Shown one piece after another: positions 18,254 to 33,483 of a DNA stretch of 43,482 nt. Numbering within the stretch: the first letter of the stretch is position 1; each line of letters opens with the position of its first letter. This DNA is from Prochlorococcus sp. AG-676-M04 (lineage in GTDB: Bacteria; Cyanobacteriota; Cyanobacteriia; PCC-6307; Cyanobiaceae). The position numbers were made by a program, and so were the translations under genes. Location of the stretch: positions 1-43,482 of the forward strand of contig QCUB01000007.1 in NCBI GenBank assembly GCA_003210895.1, written 5' to 3'. The notes beneath the pieces are model-generated. The model saw nothing but the letters and a program-made list of their open reading frames with translations, searched no databases and was not told the origin of the DNA.

Positions 18254-18267
18254 AGTATACTTGTACT
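18254..18267. promoter_or_regulatory. LexA-box-like site
   Basis: AGTATACTTGTACT: one mismatch to the cyanobacterial LexA consensus RGTACNNNDGTWCB; lies within the ATAGTA/TACTAT inverted repeat. Confidence 0.25.
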
Positions 18268-18284
18268 ATCAAGAGGATCGTACT

Positions 18285-18539
18285 ATGGCCTTTTCGGAAA
18301 CTTATGAATTTCTTTTCGTTAAGCCTGGTGATCATGTAGTAATTAGAAATGAAAAGCCTCCAGAGAATGATCAAAAAGGTCAGTATGAATATTGGATTGG
18401 GCAAGTGATTAACTGTATAGGAGGAGCGAGGAATCCAAATTCATGGACCTTGTTTCAAGTGGCAGACATTGATAATGGAGAGATTATAATAATCAATGCA
18501 GATACTGTAGAAAGGATATTAAAAACAGCTGAGAATTAA
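18285..18539 (+). CDS. Conserved hypothetical protein, 84 aa
   Basis: MAFSETYEFLFVKPGDHVVIRNEKPPEN...; start taken at internal Met rather than 18261. Confidence 0.7.
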   Translation: MAFSETYEFLFVKPGDHVVIRNEKPPENDQKGQYEYWIGQVINCIGGARNPNSWTLFQVADIDNGEIIIINADTVERILKTAEN

Positions 18540-18634
18540 CCTTCTCAAAATCTAATAAAGTAATAACTCTATAAAGTTTCTATTTATGAGAGATAAATAG
18601 AAGTAAGAAAAAATATGATGTATTAGAAACATGA

Positions 18635-19531
18635 CTAGCCCAACTCTAAACAAGCAAGCCCATATACCTGATTCATTGGGCATGAAGGTTGAATTCCTTT
18701 ATACATTCTATAAGTTTGTGAAATTTCTTTAAAACCCATATTAGATAAAAGATAATTTGCATAAGGATTGAGATTCGAACAGTCCAATAAGATTTGAGCT
18801 TCTAGATTCCTAACTAATTTTCTAATAAGTAATTCTGCTAAAGGAGGAGTATCAGCCAGAAGAGGTCCAATTCGCCAACCTTTATTATTATCTTGAAGCA
18901 TGCAAGGTCTTATCCTCCCAAAGCCATGGCACATGCCATTATTATCAACAAGCGCACTAACATTTCCAAAAGAATTCTTAAGCCAATCGTTCAAGAAGTG
19001 AGGCCTAGGACTAGGTTCTCGTTGAGAATCATATATTAAAACAGCTTCAGGGGAAATCTGATTACCTGGAACAACACTAAAAGTATTATTTTCGTCTTTA
19101 TAAAAATTACCATTTAGCAAATCTTGAGTGCCTTCTAATTTCCATCTATTTGTTATGGAGGATTTTTCAAAACCCCACGTTTGATAATCATCTAATCTAT
19201 TTGGAGCTGCTTCTAAACCAATACAGGCAACATTTTTCAAATAATCTAATGCATGTTTCCATAATCTCACTCCATAACCCATATGTCGGAATTCTTTTTT
19301 TACGATGAATAGTCCTATAAATCCATAAGAAGAATTATATTTAATACAAGCTATAGAGCCTATAGGTTCATTATCAAGACATCCAACCCATATCCCTTTC
19401 TTATCGGTATTTTTATAAATTGAAATGTCATCAAAGCCAGGAGCAAATCCTTCTAACTTCGCCCAATCAGTAACTTTCTGGATCTCATCATTAGATATTA
19501 GTCTGATTGAAAAATTTTTCGTCATTAACAA
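18635..19531 (-). CDS. GNAT-family N-acetyltransferase, tandem domains
   Basis: FIGLFIVKKEFRHMGYGVRLWKHAL acetyl-CoA-binding motif. Confidence 0.85.
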   Translation of the reverse strand: MLMTKNFSIRLISNDEIQKVTDWAKLEGFAPGFDDISIYKNTDKKGIWVGCLDNEPIGSIACIKYNSSYGFIGLFIVKKEFRHMGYGVRLWKHALDYLKNVACIGLEAAPNRLDDYQTWGFEKSSITNRWKLEGTQDLLNGNFYKDENNTFSVVPGNQISPEAVLIYDSQREPSPRPHFLNDWLKNSFGNVSALVDNNGMCHGFGRIRPCMLQDNNKGWRIGPLLADTPPLAELLIRKLVRNLEAQILLDCSNLNPYANYLLSNMGFKEISQTYRMYKGIQPSCPMNQVYGLACLELG

Positions 19532-19611
19532 TATCTTAACTTAATAAAATAAGACTTTTAGTATTTTGAGGCAGTTAATTTAATCACTACTAAGAAACAT
19601 ATATTCTCGTT

Positions 19612-20193
19612 TCATAGAATAAAAATAATAAATCCACTCAATATTCCTGCAATATGTCCAGATAAGCTTATGCTTGGCAACAAAGAATAAACAATCCCTA
19701 AAGACAAAAAAACAGTCATTAATCTATAAATTTCATTATTCTTTTTCAAACCAATAAAAATATTTAAAATATATTCTTTCCCATAAATAGAGGAAAGCAA
19801 TATAAAGGAAAAGGTCCCAAATATAATTCCACTAAAACCTACCAACAAATGATTAGGGTTATAAAATAAATAATTATCTACTATAAATAAATAAAAAGTC
19901 TGAATTGGTATTAATAAAATAATTAGATAAAGGAAAAGATATGTATTCTTCAAATTCAAGTTTATAAAACAATATCTAACTACAACTATTCCAAATAAAT
20001 TAGATAATAAATGATTAAAATCTTTATGAATAAAACTATAGCTTAATATCCGATAAGGTTGATTAATAAGGTAATTTGACCAATAGGAAAGGTCTGAAAC
20101 CAAAAGAGAGTTCTTAATATTGATTATTATAAATAATAAAAAACATAAAAAAGAAGGAATAATAAATTGTGCTTCTTTATTTATTATTTTCAA
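19612..20193 (-). CDS. Rhomboid-family intramembrane serine protease
   Basis: FIHKDFNHLLSNLFG, GFSGIIFG (GxSG), SGHIAGILSG. Confidence 0.8.
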   Translation of the reverse strand: MKIINKEAQFIIPSFLCFLLFIIINIKNSLLVSDLSYWSNYLINQPYRILSYSFIHKDFNHLLSNLFGIVVVRYCFINLNLKNTYLFLYLIILLIPIQTFYLFIVDNYLFYNPNHLLVGFSGIIFGTFSFILLSSIYGKEYILNIFIGLKKNNEIYRLMTVFLSLGIVYSLLPSISLSGHIAGILSGFIIFIL

Positions 20194-20297
20194 AATATGA
20201 TTTAAAATTAATATTATTTATAAAAAATAATAAAGCCTTTTTTGTTTAAATAATTTATCGATATTTAATATTATTAATCTGATATATTAACTATCAT

Positions 20298-21704
20298 ATG
20301 AAAATTTTCAAGATGAATATTTCAGATAAATCGTATAAATCAAATATTGATATATTAAAAAATAAAGTAATTACAGGTCAAACACAGAGTATAAGTTGGA
20401 GGATCCAGCAGATTAGTAAGGTTTCTCAACTTTTAGATGAGAATAAAAAAGAAATCATAAAAGCTCTTTTCCATGATCTAGGTAAATCAGAAATTGAAGC
20501 TCTTTCAGAAATACTCTTAATTAAAGAAGAAATTTCCTTAATAAAGAAGAATCTTAGATTATGGATGCGACCAAAAAAGGTAAAAACGCCAATTTATCTT
20601 TTCCCATCATTCTCAAAAGTAATCTACGAACCTCTAGGTTGTGTCCTGATTTTAGGGCCATATAATTATCCTTTATTGTATCTCCTAAAGCCCCTCGTAA
20701 ATATTTTTTCTTCGGGAAATACTGCTGTAATAAAACCATCAGAAAAATGTTCTTCTACATCTAAAATAATCAAAAACTTAACTGATAAATATTTCCAAAA
20801 AGATATTTTGTTAACGATTGAGGGAGATTATAAAGAGTCAATAAAATTGGTAGAACAAAATTTCGATCATATTTTTTTTACAGGAAGTACTGAAACGGGA
20901 AAATCTATTATGAAATCAGCTTCAAAAAACTTAACTCCATTAACTTTGGAACTTAGTGGAACAAATCCAGTAATTATTTTCAAAAATGCAAATTTAAAAA
21001 TTGCAGCAAAAAGAATTGTATGGGGCAAATTTTTCAATTCAGGCCAATCATGTATGGCGCCTAATCATATATTTGTAGAGAAAGAAATTGAAAATCAATT
21101 AGTTGAACAGTTAAAGAAATTTATAAATATTTTTTATGGAGAAGATCCAATAATCTCAAAAAACTTATCTAAATTGCAAAAAAACCAATTTTCCATAACT
21201 TCAGAACTTCTCAAAAGATATAAAAAGGAGAAACGTATTTTGTTTGGAGGAAATTGTAGTAAAAAAAGAATGAAAATATCACCCACAATTTTAAAAGTAA
21301 AATTACAAGATAAAAATATTATTCAAAAAGAATTATTTAGCTCCCTTCTTCCAGTTATTGGGATTGACAATAAAGATTCGGCATTAAAAAAAATTAATCA
21401 AGCTTCAAAGCCCTTAGCAATATATATTTTTGGAGGAAACAAAAAAATCCATGATCATATTTCTAAAGTTACAAGCTCTGGCACCGTTTGTATTAACGAT
21501 GTTATGTTGCCTGTACTTATTCCAAATTTGCCATTTGGAGGGGTTGGAGAAAGTGGAATGGGTAAATTTCATGGAGAAGAAGGATTTAAGAACTTTTCAA
21601 ATCAAAAATCCATAACTTATAAAGGATTTTTATTTGATTTAGATTTTAGATACCCTCCTTATAAGAAAGTAATGAAAATTATAAAATTTATTTTTAAGAT
21701 TTAA
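20298..21704 (+). CDS. Aldehyde dehydrogenase (class 3 / fatty aldehyde-type)
   Basis: GPYNYPL, FTGSTETGKSIM, LELSGTNP, FNSGQSCMAPNH catalytic Cys. Confidence 0.9.
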   Translation: MKIFKMNISDKSYKSNIDILKNKVITGQTQSISWRIQQISKVSQLLDENKKEIIKALFHDLGKSEIEALSEILLIKEEISLIKKNLRLWMRPKKVKTPIYLFPSFSKVIYEPLGCVLILGPYNYPLLYLLKPLVNIFSSGNTAVIKPSEKCSSTSKIIKNLTDKYFQKDILLTIEGDYKESIKLVEQNFDHIFFTGSTETGKSIMKSASKNLTPLTLELSGTNPVIIFKNANLKIAAKRIVWGKFFNSGQSCMAPNHIFVEKEIENQLVEQLKKFINIFYGEDPIISKNLSKLQKNQFSITSELLKRYKKEKRILFGGNCSKKRMKISPTILKVKLQDKNIIQKELFSSLLPVIGIDNKDSALKKINQASKPLAIYIFGGNKKIHDHISKVTSSGTVCINDVMLPVLIPNLPFGGVGESGMGKFHGEEGFKNFSNQKSITYKGFLFDLDFRYPPYKKVMKIIKFIFKI

Positions 21705-21776
21705 ATTAATTAATTTGGTTTCAAAAGTCTAGCGATTTTAAATACAGAGATTATCTTTAAGAAAATAGATAAATTA

Positions 21777-22538
21777 ATGAAATTAACGTTTATTTTATTT
21801 GCTTTCATTATTAATTTTTTCAATCCTAATTTTATAAAGGCTGAAGAAATTATTGATTCTTCAAATAATCAAATTGAAAATGCTACGAAGGTAAAATCAA
21901 CTAATAATGAAATATCAGAAATTAAAAAAATTCATATCGTACAAGTGGGCGATACGATTACAAGTATCTCAAATCTTTATTCAATAAAAAAAGATTTCAT
22001 TATTAAATTAAATAATTTAAAAGATGAAAATTATATATATGTAGGTCAGAATCTAAAAATTTATGATTCTAGTCAAGAAAGTAAACCTAATAAGGATATA
22101 AAAAATAACTATCATCTCGTCAAAAAAGGAGAGAACCTAACAGAAATCTCTACTAAATATGGTTTAAACTTTAAAGAACTTATTGAAATTAACAATCTCA
22201 AGAATCCAGATTCATTAGAAGTTGGTTCGAAATTATTTTTAAGTGAAAAGAATATCAATAATCAAGAAGTTAATACTTCACTTAAAGAAGAAAAGATTAA
22301 TCAATTTATAAGTAAAGAGAGTAAAAAATATGGTCCTTTAACAACTCAACAAACCGAATTAGAACAAGGAAGTGGCAGAAAATTTCTGAACGTTTTAAAT
22401 CAAAATAATAAAAAACTTATTATCTCTATAAGGTGTGCAACAAAAGATTTAGATGTAAGAATTCCTGGAAGAAAATGGAGAGGGTGGATTCCAGCTAAAG
22501 AAAAATTTGAAAAAGATCTAATAAATGATTTCTGTTAA
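21777..22538 (+). CDS. LysM-repeat protein, secreted
   Basis: Signal-like N-terminus and two LysM repeats (HIVQVGDTITSISNLYSI; HLVKKGENLTEISTKYGL). Confidence 0.85.
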   Translation: MKLTFILFAFIINFFNPNFIKAEEIIDSSNNQIENATKVKSTNNEISEIKKIHIVQVGDTITSISNLYSIKKDFIIKLNNLKDENYIYVGQNLKIYDSSQESKPNKDIKNNYHLVKKGENLTEISTKYGLNFKELIEINNLKNPDSLEVGSKLFLSEKNINNQEVNTSLKEEKINQFISKESKKYGPLTTQQTELEQGSGRKFLNVLNQNNKKLIISIRCATKDLDVRIPGRKWRGWIPAKEKFEKDLINDFC

Positions 22539-22618
22539 TTGCTTTGATTAATATCTGTGAATAATTTTTCTTTAAATATCCCTTTTGAGGTATTGTTTTA
22601 TTAGTTAAATTTAAATTA

Positions 22619-22828
22619 ATGACAATTTCAAGAGGAGATCTTGTAAGAGTTAAAAGACAAGAGTCATACTGGTACAACGAAATTGGCAAAGTTGCTTCAG
22701 TCGATACAACCGGAATAAAGTATAACTGTGTAGTCAGATTTGAAAAGGTGAATTATGCGGGAATAAGTGGAACTGATGGAGGAGCAAATACTAATAATTT
22801 TGCAGAAAGTGAATTAGAGAAAGCCTAA
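22619..22828 (+). CDS. psaE: Photosystem I reaction centre subunit IV
   Basis: [27 protein letters not shown]...[12 protein letters not shown]-type SH3 fold (here [14 protein letters not shown]). Confidence 0.95.
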   Translation: MTISRGDLVRVKRQESYWYNEIGKVASVDTTGIKYNCVVRFEKVNYAGISGTDGGANTNNFAESELEKA

Positions 22829-22832
22829 AAAT

Positions 22833-23711
22833 TTGCCTGAGTTACCTGAAGTTGAGACTGTTAGAAGAGGTTTAGAACAAAAACTCAAGAACTTTATTGT
22901 CAAAAGAGTTGAAATCTGTAGAGAGTCAACTGTTGCGTATCCCCTTGATAAAAAAGACTTTATTGAGGGTCTTCAAAATTCACTGCTGTATAAATGGAAT
23001 AGAAGAGGAAAATATTTAATCGCGGAATTAAAGAAAACTGTTAGTAATAAAATTGAAGCAAATGAATTGTCATTTGTAGAAAATGGTGTTCTCGTCGTGC
23101 ATTTAAGGATGACTGGTTATTTCACTTTTAATAATACTCTTACTAATCCTTGTAAACATACCAGAATAAGGCTGTTTGATAACCATAATAATGAACTTAG
23201 ATATATTGATGTAAGGAGTTTTGGTCAAATGTGGTGGGTTAGAGACGGATTATCTCCTAATAATATTATTAAGGGATTAGGAACATTGGGGCCTGAGCCT
23301 TTTTCTGAAAATTTTAATGTCAATTATCTAACAAAAGTAATTCTAAACAAAACAAGATCAATAAAATCTATCTTATTAGATCAAACAATTATTGCTGGGA
23401 TAGGGAATATATATGCAGATGAAAGTCTTTACTGTGCAGGCATATCACCATTTAGAGAGGCTAGAACAATTAAAAAAAATGAAATAAAAAGACTTAGAAA
23501 AGCTGTCGTCGAAATTTTAAGAAAAAGTATTGGGGCAGGGGGAACAACCTTTAGTGACTTTAGAGATTTAGAAGGAGAAAATGGCAATTTTGGATTACAA
23601 ACTAATGTTTACAGAAGAACTGGTAAAAAATGTCGTCAATGCAAAAATTTAATTGAGAGAAAGAAAATTTCAGGAAGAAGTACGCATTGGTGTCGTAAAT
23701 GTCAGAAATAA
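22833..23711 (+). CDS. mutM: Formamidopyrimidine-DNA glycosylase
   Basis: (M)[14 protein letters not shown]-terminus, C-terminal zinc finger [28 protein letters not shown] start. Confidence 0.95.
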   Translation: MPELPEVETVRRGLEQKLKNFIVKRVEICRESTVAYPLDKKDFIEGLQNSLLYKWNRRGKYLIAELKKTVSNKIEANELSFVENGVLVVHLRMTGYFTFNNTLTNPCKHTRIRLFDNHNNELRYIDVRSFGQMWWVRDGLSPNNIIKGLGTLGPEPFSENFNVNYLTKVILNKTRSIKSILLDQTIIAGIGNIYADESLYCAGISPFREARTIKKNEIKRLRKAVVEILRKSIGAGGTTFSDFRDLEGENGNFGLQTNVYRRTGKKCRQCKNLIERKKISGRSTHWCRKCQK

Positions 23712-23712
23712 A

Positions 23713-23744
23713 AAAGGGCTTACTTTGAAAAAAGTAAACCCTTT
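23713..23744 (-). terminator. Bidirectional terminator between mutM and the rRNA operon
   Basis: AAAGGG-c-TTACTTT-gaaa-AAAGTAA-a-CCCTTT; followed by TTTTTTAT on the minus strand. Confidence 0.8.
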
Positions 23745-23755
23745 AAAAATATTTT

Positions 23756-23873
23756 ACCTGGCATTGAGCTATTTTCTCAAGGGGCTACCCCCTAAATATT
23801 TTCGCCGCTGATGCGTTTCACAACCGAGTTCGAGATGGATCGGAGTGGTTCCACATCGCCATGAACACCAGGA
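23756..23873 (-). rRNA. rrf: 5S ribosomal RNA (ends approximate)
   Basis: CCTGG...CCAGG closing stem; GAACTCGGTTGTGAAACGC on the minus strand. Confidence 0.9.
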
Positions 23874-23939
23874 TAGTGTGAACCTTGAGAACTGCATAGA
23901 AAATTATATAAATTAAAGACAATAAATTAAGTTTATTTG

Positions 23940-26815
<2,876 letters not shown>

Positions 26816-27081
26816 AACTTCAATAATTGAAGCATCAGCTTAATAGAATTGTTATTTAATGCTTTAGCAAAAATAATAAATCTGCATCATTAAAGATGCT
26901 TATTGTCTTCAAAAATAATCTATGCAGTTGTCAAGGTTCTCTGAAATCAAAGAATAAATATTCAATGAGTCCAGCATCTTATTTATTGAATAAAAAATAG
27001 GAAGCTAGATTCTCTCAGAGCAATTAGGGCACGACACAAAACAAATTCCCTCATTAACAATATGTAAGAGGTGGTATTCAG

Positions 27082-27154
27082 TGGAGGTAAGCGGACTCGA
27101 ACCGCTGACATCCTGCTTGCAAAGCAGGCGCTCTACCAACTGAGCTATACCCCC
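27082..27154 (-). tRNA. tRNA-Ala(TGC)
   Basis: GGGGGTATAGCTCAGTTGGTAGAGCGCCTGCTTTGCAAGCAGGATGTCAGCGGTTCGAGTCCGCTTACCTCCA. Confidence 0.97.
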
Positions 27155-27166
27155 AACATAGAGATA

Positions 27167-27240
<74 letters not shown>

Positions 27241-27362
27241 AGGAAAAGTGATGGGTGTGACCTAGAAAAAACTTAGAAACTGAAATTCTTAAAATTAAGA
27301 ATCTGAGATACCGATCGACCTAAGGTGACAAAATTAATATTTACATTTTGTTGTCTCCCTGT

Positions 27363-28847
<1,485 letters not shown>

Positions 28848-29461
28848 TTCAAATCCTTTTGTAGACAAAAATCTACTCAATATGAATTGCTTTCTCCAAA
28901 TAAAAATAATATTGTATTAAGTTATTCAGGTTCAGCCTCCTTAGATAATTAAGGATTACTTTGAGTGCACATTAAAAATATTTCAAAGTGACTTTCCAAG
29001 ATCTCAGATCCGTTGGTTTTCAAAAAACTAAAAAGTTAGCAATTGAAAACAATTTATATATTCTTGACGGGACCTCACACCTTTATTGCAAATACATCTC
29101 AAAATTATCAAACCTAAATTTGATAAATTCTTGACGCAATAAAAGCATCAGTTCCTAAGTTTTAAATTTTCTAGGTGCAGAGTTATACCTTAATTGGTTC
29201 ACTCATTTTGAAGGGAAACCCTTCTACTGGCTGGAAAAAGTGATTAGAATCAAATCTCCATAAAACTCAATAGATTAACAAAAAATAAAATTTCAGATAA
29301 TTGTTTGAGTAATGCAAAAAAAAATATTTTTGCCCAGAAGAAAATACTAAACCATCTGACTGTAATTATGCAACCATTAATACATAATTATTTTATTAAT
29401 TTTTTATTTTCGTTTAAAGTCTGCTTAAAGAACTAGGCTTTAATAAAGGGATTTAAATAAA

Positions 29462-30901
29462 ATGGCAGAAAGATTTAGTCAAAAAAATTTAAGAGTTCGT
29501 CCGAGTTCGGATGAAGAAAAAATTGTAACAAATGCAAAAAAACACTTTGAAAAGACTTTAGTTAAAATCTCGGGAGAGTTAGTGGGTAGTGTTGCTGCGC
29601 TAGAACATCCTACAAAAAAACTCAAATTAAATTACGGGGAAATATTTTTAAGAGATAATGTTCCAGTAATGATTTATCTCATTACACAAAAAAGATACGA
29701 TATTGTTAAAAAGTTTTTGACTGTTTGTCTTGAATTGCAAAGTACTAATTATCAAACAAGGGGAGTATTTCCTACAAGTTTTGTTGAAGAGAAAGGAAAA
29801 CTAATTGGTGATTATGGTCAAAGATCGATAGGAAGAATTACTTCTGCTGATGCAAGTCTATGGTGGCCAATATTATGCTGGTTTTATGTCAACAAGAGTG
29901 GTGATTATTCATTTGGGAAAAACCAAAGTGTTCAAAGAGGAATTCAACTCTTACTAGATTTAGTTTTACATCCAACCTTTGAGGGGACACCTGTTCTTTT
30001 CGTTCCAGACTGTGCATTTATGATTGATAGGCCAATGGATGTATGGGGCGCACCTTTAGAAGTAGAGGTTTTACTTCATGGGTGTTTGAAAAGCTGTATT
30101 AATCTGATGGAATTAAGTCGTGAAGACCATGTCAGTAGATTATTAGATCAAAGACTTATTCTTACTAGTCAATGGGTTGAAGATTTAAGAAGTTTTCTTT
30201 TAAAACATTATTGGGTTACAAGCCAAACAATGCAAATTTTAAGAAGAAGGCCAACAGAACAATACGGAGATGACCAACATTTTAATGAATTTAATGTTCA
30301 ACCTCAAGTAGTACCTTCATGGCTACAAGACTGGTTGGAGAATAGAGGTGGATACTTAATAGGAAATATTAGGACGGGAAGACCTGACTTTAGATTTTAC
30401 AGCTTAGGTAACTCTTTAGCATGCATGTTCGGAATTCTACCTTCTGCAGAACAAAGAGCACTATTTAGATTAGTACTTCACAATAGACAACATCTTATGG
30501 CACAAATGCCAATGAGAATTTGTCACCCTCATATGGACGTAGAAGAATGGCAGAATAAAACAGGCTCTGATCCTAAAAATTGGCCTTGGAGTTACCACAA
30601 TGGAGGGCATTGGCCAAGTTTACTTTGGTTTTTTGGGACTTCAGTTCTTTTACATCAGAAAAGATTTCCTTCTGAAGATGTAATTTTAATGGAAGAGATG
30701 AGATCTTTAATTGAAGAGTCTTATTGGTGTCAATTAAATCAGTTACCAAAACAAGAGTGGGCAGAATATTTCGATGGACCTACTGGAACATGGGTTGGTC
30801 AACAATCAAGAACCTATCAAACTTGGACGATAGTTGGTTTTCTATTAATGCATCACTTCTTGAGAGAGGAAAATAATGATTTGGATATGTTCAACCTTTA
30901 A
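29462..30901 (+). CDS. Alkaline/neutral invertase, GH100
   Basis: GEIFLRDNVPVMIYLI, RGVFPTSF, GRITSADASLWWPIL, WPWSYHNGGHWPSLLW motifs. Confidence 0.93.
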   Translation: MAERFSQKNLRVRPSSDEEKIVTNAKKHFEKTLVKISGELVGSVAALEHPTKKLKLNYGEIFLRDNVPVMIYLITQKRYDIVKKFLTVCLELQSTNYQTRGVFPTSFVEEKGKLIGDYGQRSIGRITSADASLWWPILCWFYVNKSGDYSFGKNQSVQRGIQLLLDLVLHPTFEGTPVLFVPDCAFMIDRPMDVWGAPLEVEVLLHGCLKSCINLMELSREDHVSRLLDQRLILTSQWVEDLRSFLLKHYWVTSQTMQILRRRPTEQYGDDQHFNEFNVQPQVVPSWLQDWLENRGGYLIGNIRTGRPDFRFYSLGNSLACMFGILPSAEQRALFRLVLHNRQHLMAQMPMRICHPHMDVEEWQNKTGSDPKNWPWSYHNGGHWPSLLWFFGTSVLLHQKRFPSEDVILMEEMRSLIEESYWCQLNQLPKQEWAEYFDGPTGTWVGQQSRTYQTWTIVGFLLMHHFLREENNDLDMFNL

Positions 30902-30907
30902 ATAGTA

Positions 30908-31390
30908 TTAAAATAATCCCAAGGTAAGAGATTTATCTATAGGTAGGCATGCACCTATTCCTAAATAGATAGTTAAAAAAGTTCCAAAAAGGAAAACTGA
31001 CATTGCCACAGGTCTTCTAAAAGGATTAGAGAATTTATTTACATTTTCTATAAAGGGCAAAATCATTAATCCGAGAGGAATTAATGTTTGAAGAGCAATT
31101 CCAAGTAACTTATTTGGCACAACTCTCAGTATTTGAAAAACAGGATATAAATACCATTCAGGAAGAATTTCCAAGGGGGTTGCAAATGGATTAGCTTTAT
31201 CTCCCAACATGGCCGGATCTAAAACAGCTAGTCCAACTACACAAGCAATTGTTCCAAGAATTACAACTGGGAATATATATAAAAGATCATTAGGCCAAGC
31301 AGGCTCTCCATAATAATTATGGCCCATACCTTTAGCTAACTTAGCTCTTAGTTTTGGATCAGATAAATCAGGTTTTTTTAAAGTCGACAT
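30908..31390 (-). CDS. petD: Cytochrome b6-f complex subunit IV
   Basis: [41 protein letters not shown]. Confidence 0.97.
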   Translation of the reverse strand: MSTLKKPDLSDPKLRAKLAKGMGHNYYGEPAWPNDLLYIFPVVILGTIACVVGLAVLDPAMLGDKANPFATPLEILPEWYLYPVFQILRVVPNKLLGIALQTLIPLGLMILPFIENVNKFSNPFRRPVAMSVFLFGTFLTIYLGIGACLPIDKSLTLGLF

Positions 31391-31432
31391 ATAAAATTAT
31401 TAAGAAAGATAAGTTTTTCAAATTATAGAGGT

Positions 31433-32089
31433 TTATAAGGGACCTGAAATACCTTGTTTACGAATCATAAGAAAATGCATAAGCATAAACACAGCCAAAG
31501 ACCAAGGAAGAACAAATGTATGAAGGCTATAAAATCTTGTAAGGGTCGACTGACCAACACTTTCTCCTCCCCGCAGAAGTTCAACCATAAAATCACCAAT
31601 AACTGGAATTGCAGCAGGAACTCCTGATACTATTTTGACTGCCCAATATCCAACCTGGTCCCATGGGAGAGAATAACCTGTGACGCCAAATGCAACTGTT
31701 ATAACTGCCATAACAACTCCCGTTACCCATGTTAATTCTCTTGGTCTCTTAAATCCGCCAGTAAGGTATACCCTAAAAACATGAAGAATTAACATCAGAA
31801 CCATCATAGAAGCACTCCATCTATGTACAGATCTGATTAACCAACCAAAACTCACATCGGTCATTAAGTAACTTACAGAATTATAAGCTTGCGTAACAGT
31901 AGGCTTATAATAAAAAGTCATTGCAAAACCTGTTGCAAATTGAATTAAGAAGCATACTAAAGTTATGCCTCCTAAACAGTAAAAGATATTTACATGAGGA
32001 GGTACGTACTTGGAAGTTACGTCGTCGGTTATGTCTTGAATTTCAAGTCTCTCTTGAAACCAATCATAAACAGATGATGAATTCGACAT
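31433..32089 (-). CDS. petB: Cytochrome b6
   Basis: [72 protein letters not shown]. Confidence 0.98.
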   Translation of the reverse strand: MSNSSSVYDWFQERLEIQDITDDVTSKYVPPHVNIFYCLGGITLVCFLIQFATGFAMTFYYKPTVTQAYNSVSYLMTDVSFGWLIRSVHRWSASMMVLMLILHVFRVYLTGGFKRPRELTWVTGVVMAVITVAFGVTGYSLPWDQVGYWAVKIVSGVPAAIPVIGDFMVELLRGGESVGQSTLTRFYSLHTFVLPWSLAVFMLMHFLMIRKQGISGPL

Positions 32090-32159
32090 CCAAAAAAATA
32101 AAGCTTTGATATAAAGAGCTTACTTAAAATTCACTTACTTGGTGTTAACACTTAACCCA

Positions 32160-33449
32160 ATGAATTCATCTTTTAACAAATTTTTAATATTCAAAAAATG
32201 GATCATAATCACAATGGTCTGTATTTTTTCTTCAAATTTTTTGTATATTCCAAGCGCCAATGCGCTTAGTGATAGCAAGCAATTTGTCCTTGATGCATGG
32301 ACGTTAGTAAACGAGGGATATTACGATCCAGATAGGCTTGATGAGATCCAATGGAAGAGAATAAGACAAAAAACATTACAGAAACAAATTGAAACAAGTG
32401 CTGAAGCTTATTCTTCAATTGAAGATATGTTGAAGCCTCTTGAAGATCCTTTTACCAGAGTATTAAGACCAAAAGATTATGAACTCCTAAAAACAAGTAA
32501 TTTTGGGAGCGAAATTAATGGAGTAGGGCTTCAATTAGGAGAAGATGAAATTAATAAGCACATTAAAGTTATTTCAACATTAGCAGGCTCGCCTGCAGAA
32601 GAAGCGGGGATAATTAGTGGAGATCTAGTTGATAAGGTTGATGGAATATCCACTTCCGAGTTAGGACTAGCAAATACTGCATCAAAACTCAGAGGAGAGT
32701 CTGGAACAAAGGTTCTTGTACAAATCACCTCTTTATCTGATGGAATAAAAGAGATTGATTTAGAAAGAAGATCAGTTGATCTTAGACCAGTAAGGACAAA
32801 GAGATTGAGAGATGACTCCCATACCATTGGTTATCTAAGAATTACTCAATTTAGTGAAAGTGTTCCAAAAAAAATTGAAGAAGCTCTACAGGAACTCAAA
32901 GATAAAGAAGTTGAGGGAGTAATACTTGATTTAAGAAATAACTCTGGTGGTTTAGTAAGTTCTGGAATCGCAGTAGCAGATTCATTTTTAAGCGGAAAAG
33001 CAATAGTAGAAACAAAAGATAGAAATGGAATTAAGGATGCAATAACTTCTCAGGAAAATACTTTTTTTGATGGGCCAATGGTAACTTTAGTAAATAAAGG
33101 GACTGCTAGCGCGAGTGAAATACTTGCGGGATCTCTACAAGACAATGAAAGATCAACTTTAATGGGTGAACAAACTTATGGGAAAGGACTTATCCAGTCT
33201 CTGAAAAGTTTAGGTGAAGATAGTGGCATAGCTATTACTGTAGCTAGTTATTTAACACCTGAAGGTAATAATATTCAGGGGAAGGGGATAACTCCAGATA
33301 TAATTTTAAATCTTCCAGAGGCAAGAGAATACGGAAATTCTGAAGATAAATGGGTCAAAAATGCAGAAATATACTTAAACTCAATATTTGATAAAAATGA
33401 AATACAAGAGACAGAGGCTGAAGTAGAAAAAACAAATATTGAAAACTAA
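32160..33449 (+). CDS. ctpA: Carboxyl-terminal processing protease (S41, PDZ)
   Basis: PDZ region and VEGVILDLRNNSGGL, GTASASEILAGSLQD, GEQTYGKGLIQ; start set at internal Met (ORF opens at 32139). Confidence 0.9.
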   Translation: MNSSFNKFLIFKKWIIITMVCIFSSNFLYIPSANALSDSKQFVLDAWTLVNEGYYDPDRLDEIQWKRIRQKTLQKQIETSAEAYSSIEDMLKPLEDPFTRVLRPKDYELLKTSNFGSEINGVGLQLGEDEINKHIKVISTLAGSPAEEAGIISGDLVDKVDGISTSELGLANTASKLRGESGTKVLVQITSLSDGIKEIDLERRSVDLRPVRTKRLRDDSHTIGYLRITQFSESVPKKIEEALQELKDKEVEGVILDLRNNSGGLVSSGIAVADSFLSGKAIVETKDRNGIKDAITSQENTFFDGPMVTLVNKGTASASEILAGSLQDNERSTLMGEQTYGKGLIQSLKSLGEDSGIAITVASYLTPEGNNIQGKGITPDIILNLPEAREYGNSEDKWVKNAEIYLNSIFDKNEIQETEAEVEKTNIEN

Positions 33450-33483
33450 AAATATAACATGAATAAATAATTTTTTTTTAGTT

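Noticed and set aside
18204-18404. Minus ORF opposite the 84-aa gene
   Set aside because: Overlaps the start of the conserved plus-strand gene; composition looks random.
20554-22689. ORFs 20554-20739 (-), 21430-21615 (+), 22495-22689 (-)
   Set aside because: Out-of-frame or antisense shadows of the aldehyde dehydrogenase, LysM protein and psaE regions.
29060-29136. 10-bp direct repeat ATTCTTGACG (29060-29069 and 29127-29136) in the rRNA leader/promoter region
   Set aside because: Short, only two copies, on the strand opposite to rRNA transcription; no convincing promoter spacing.
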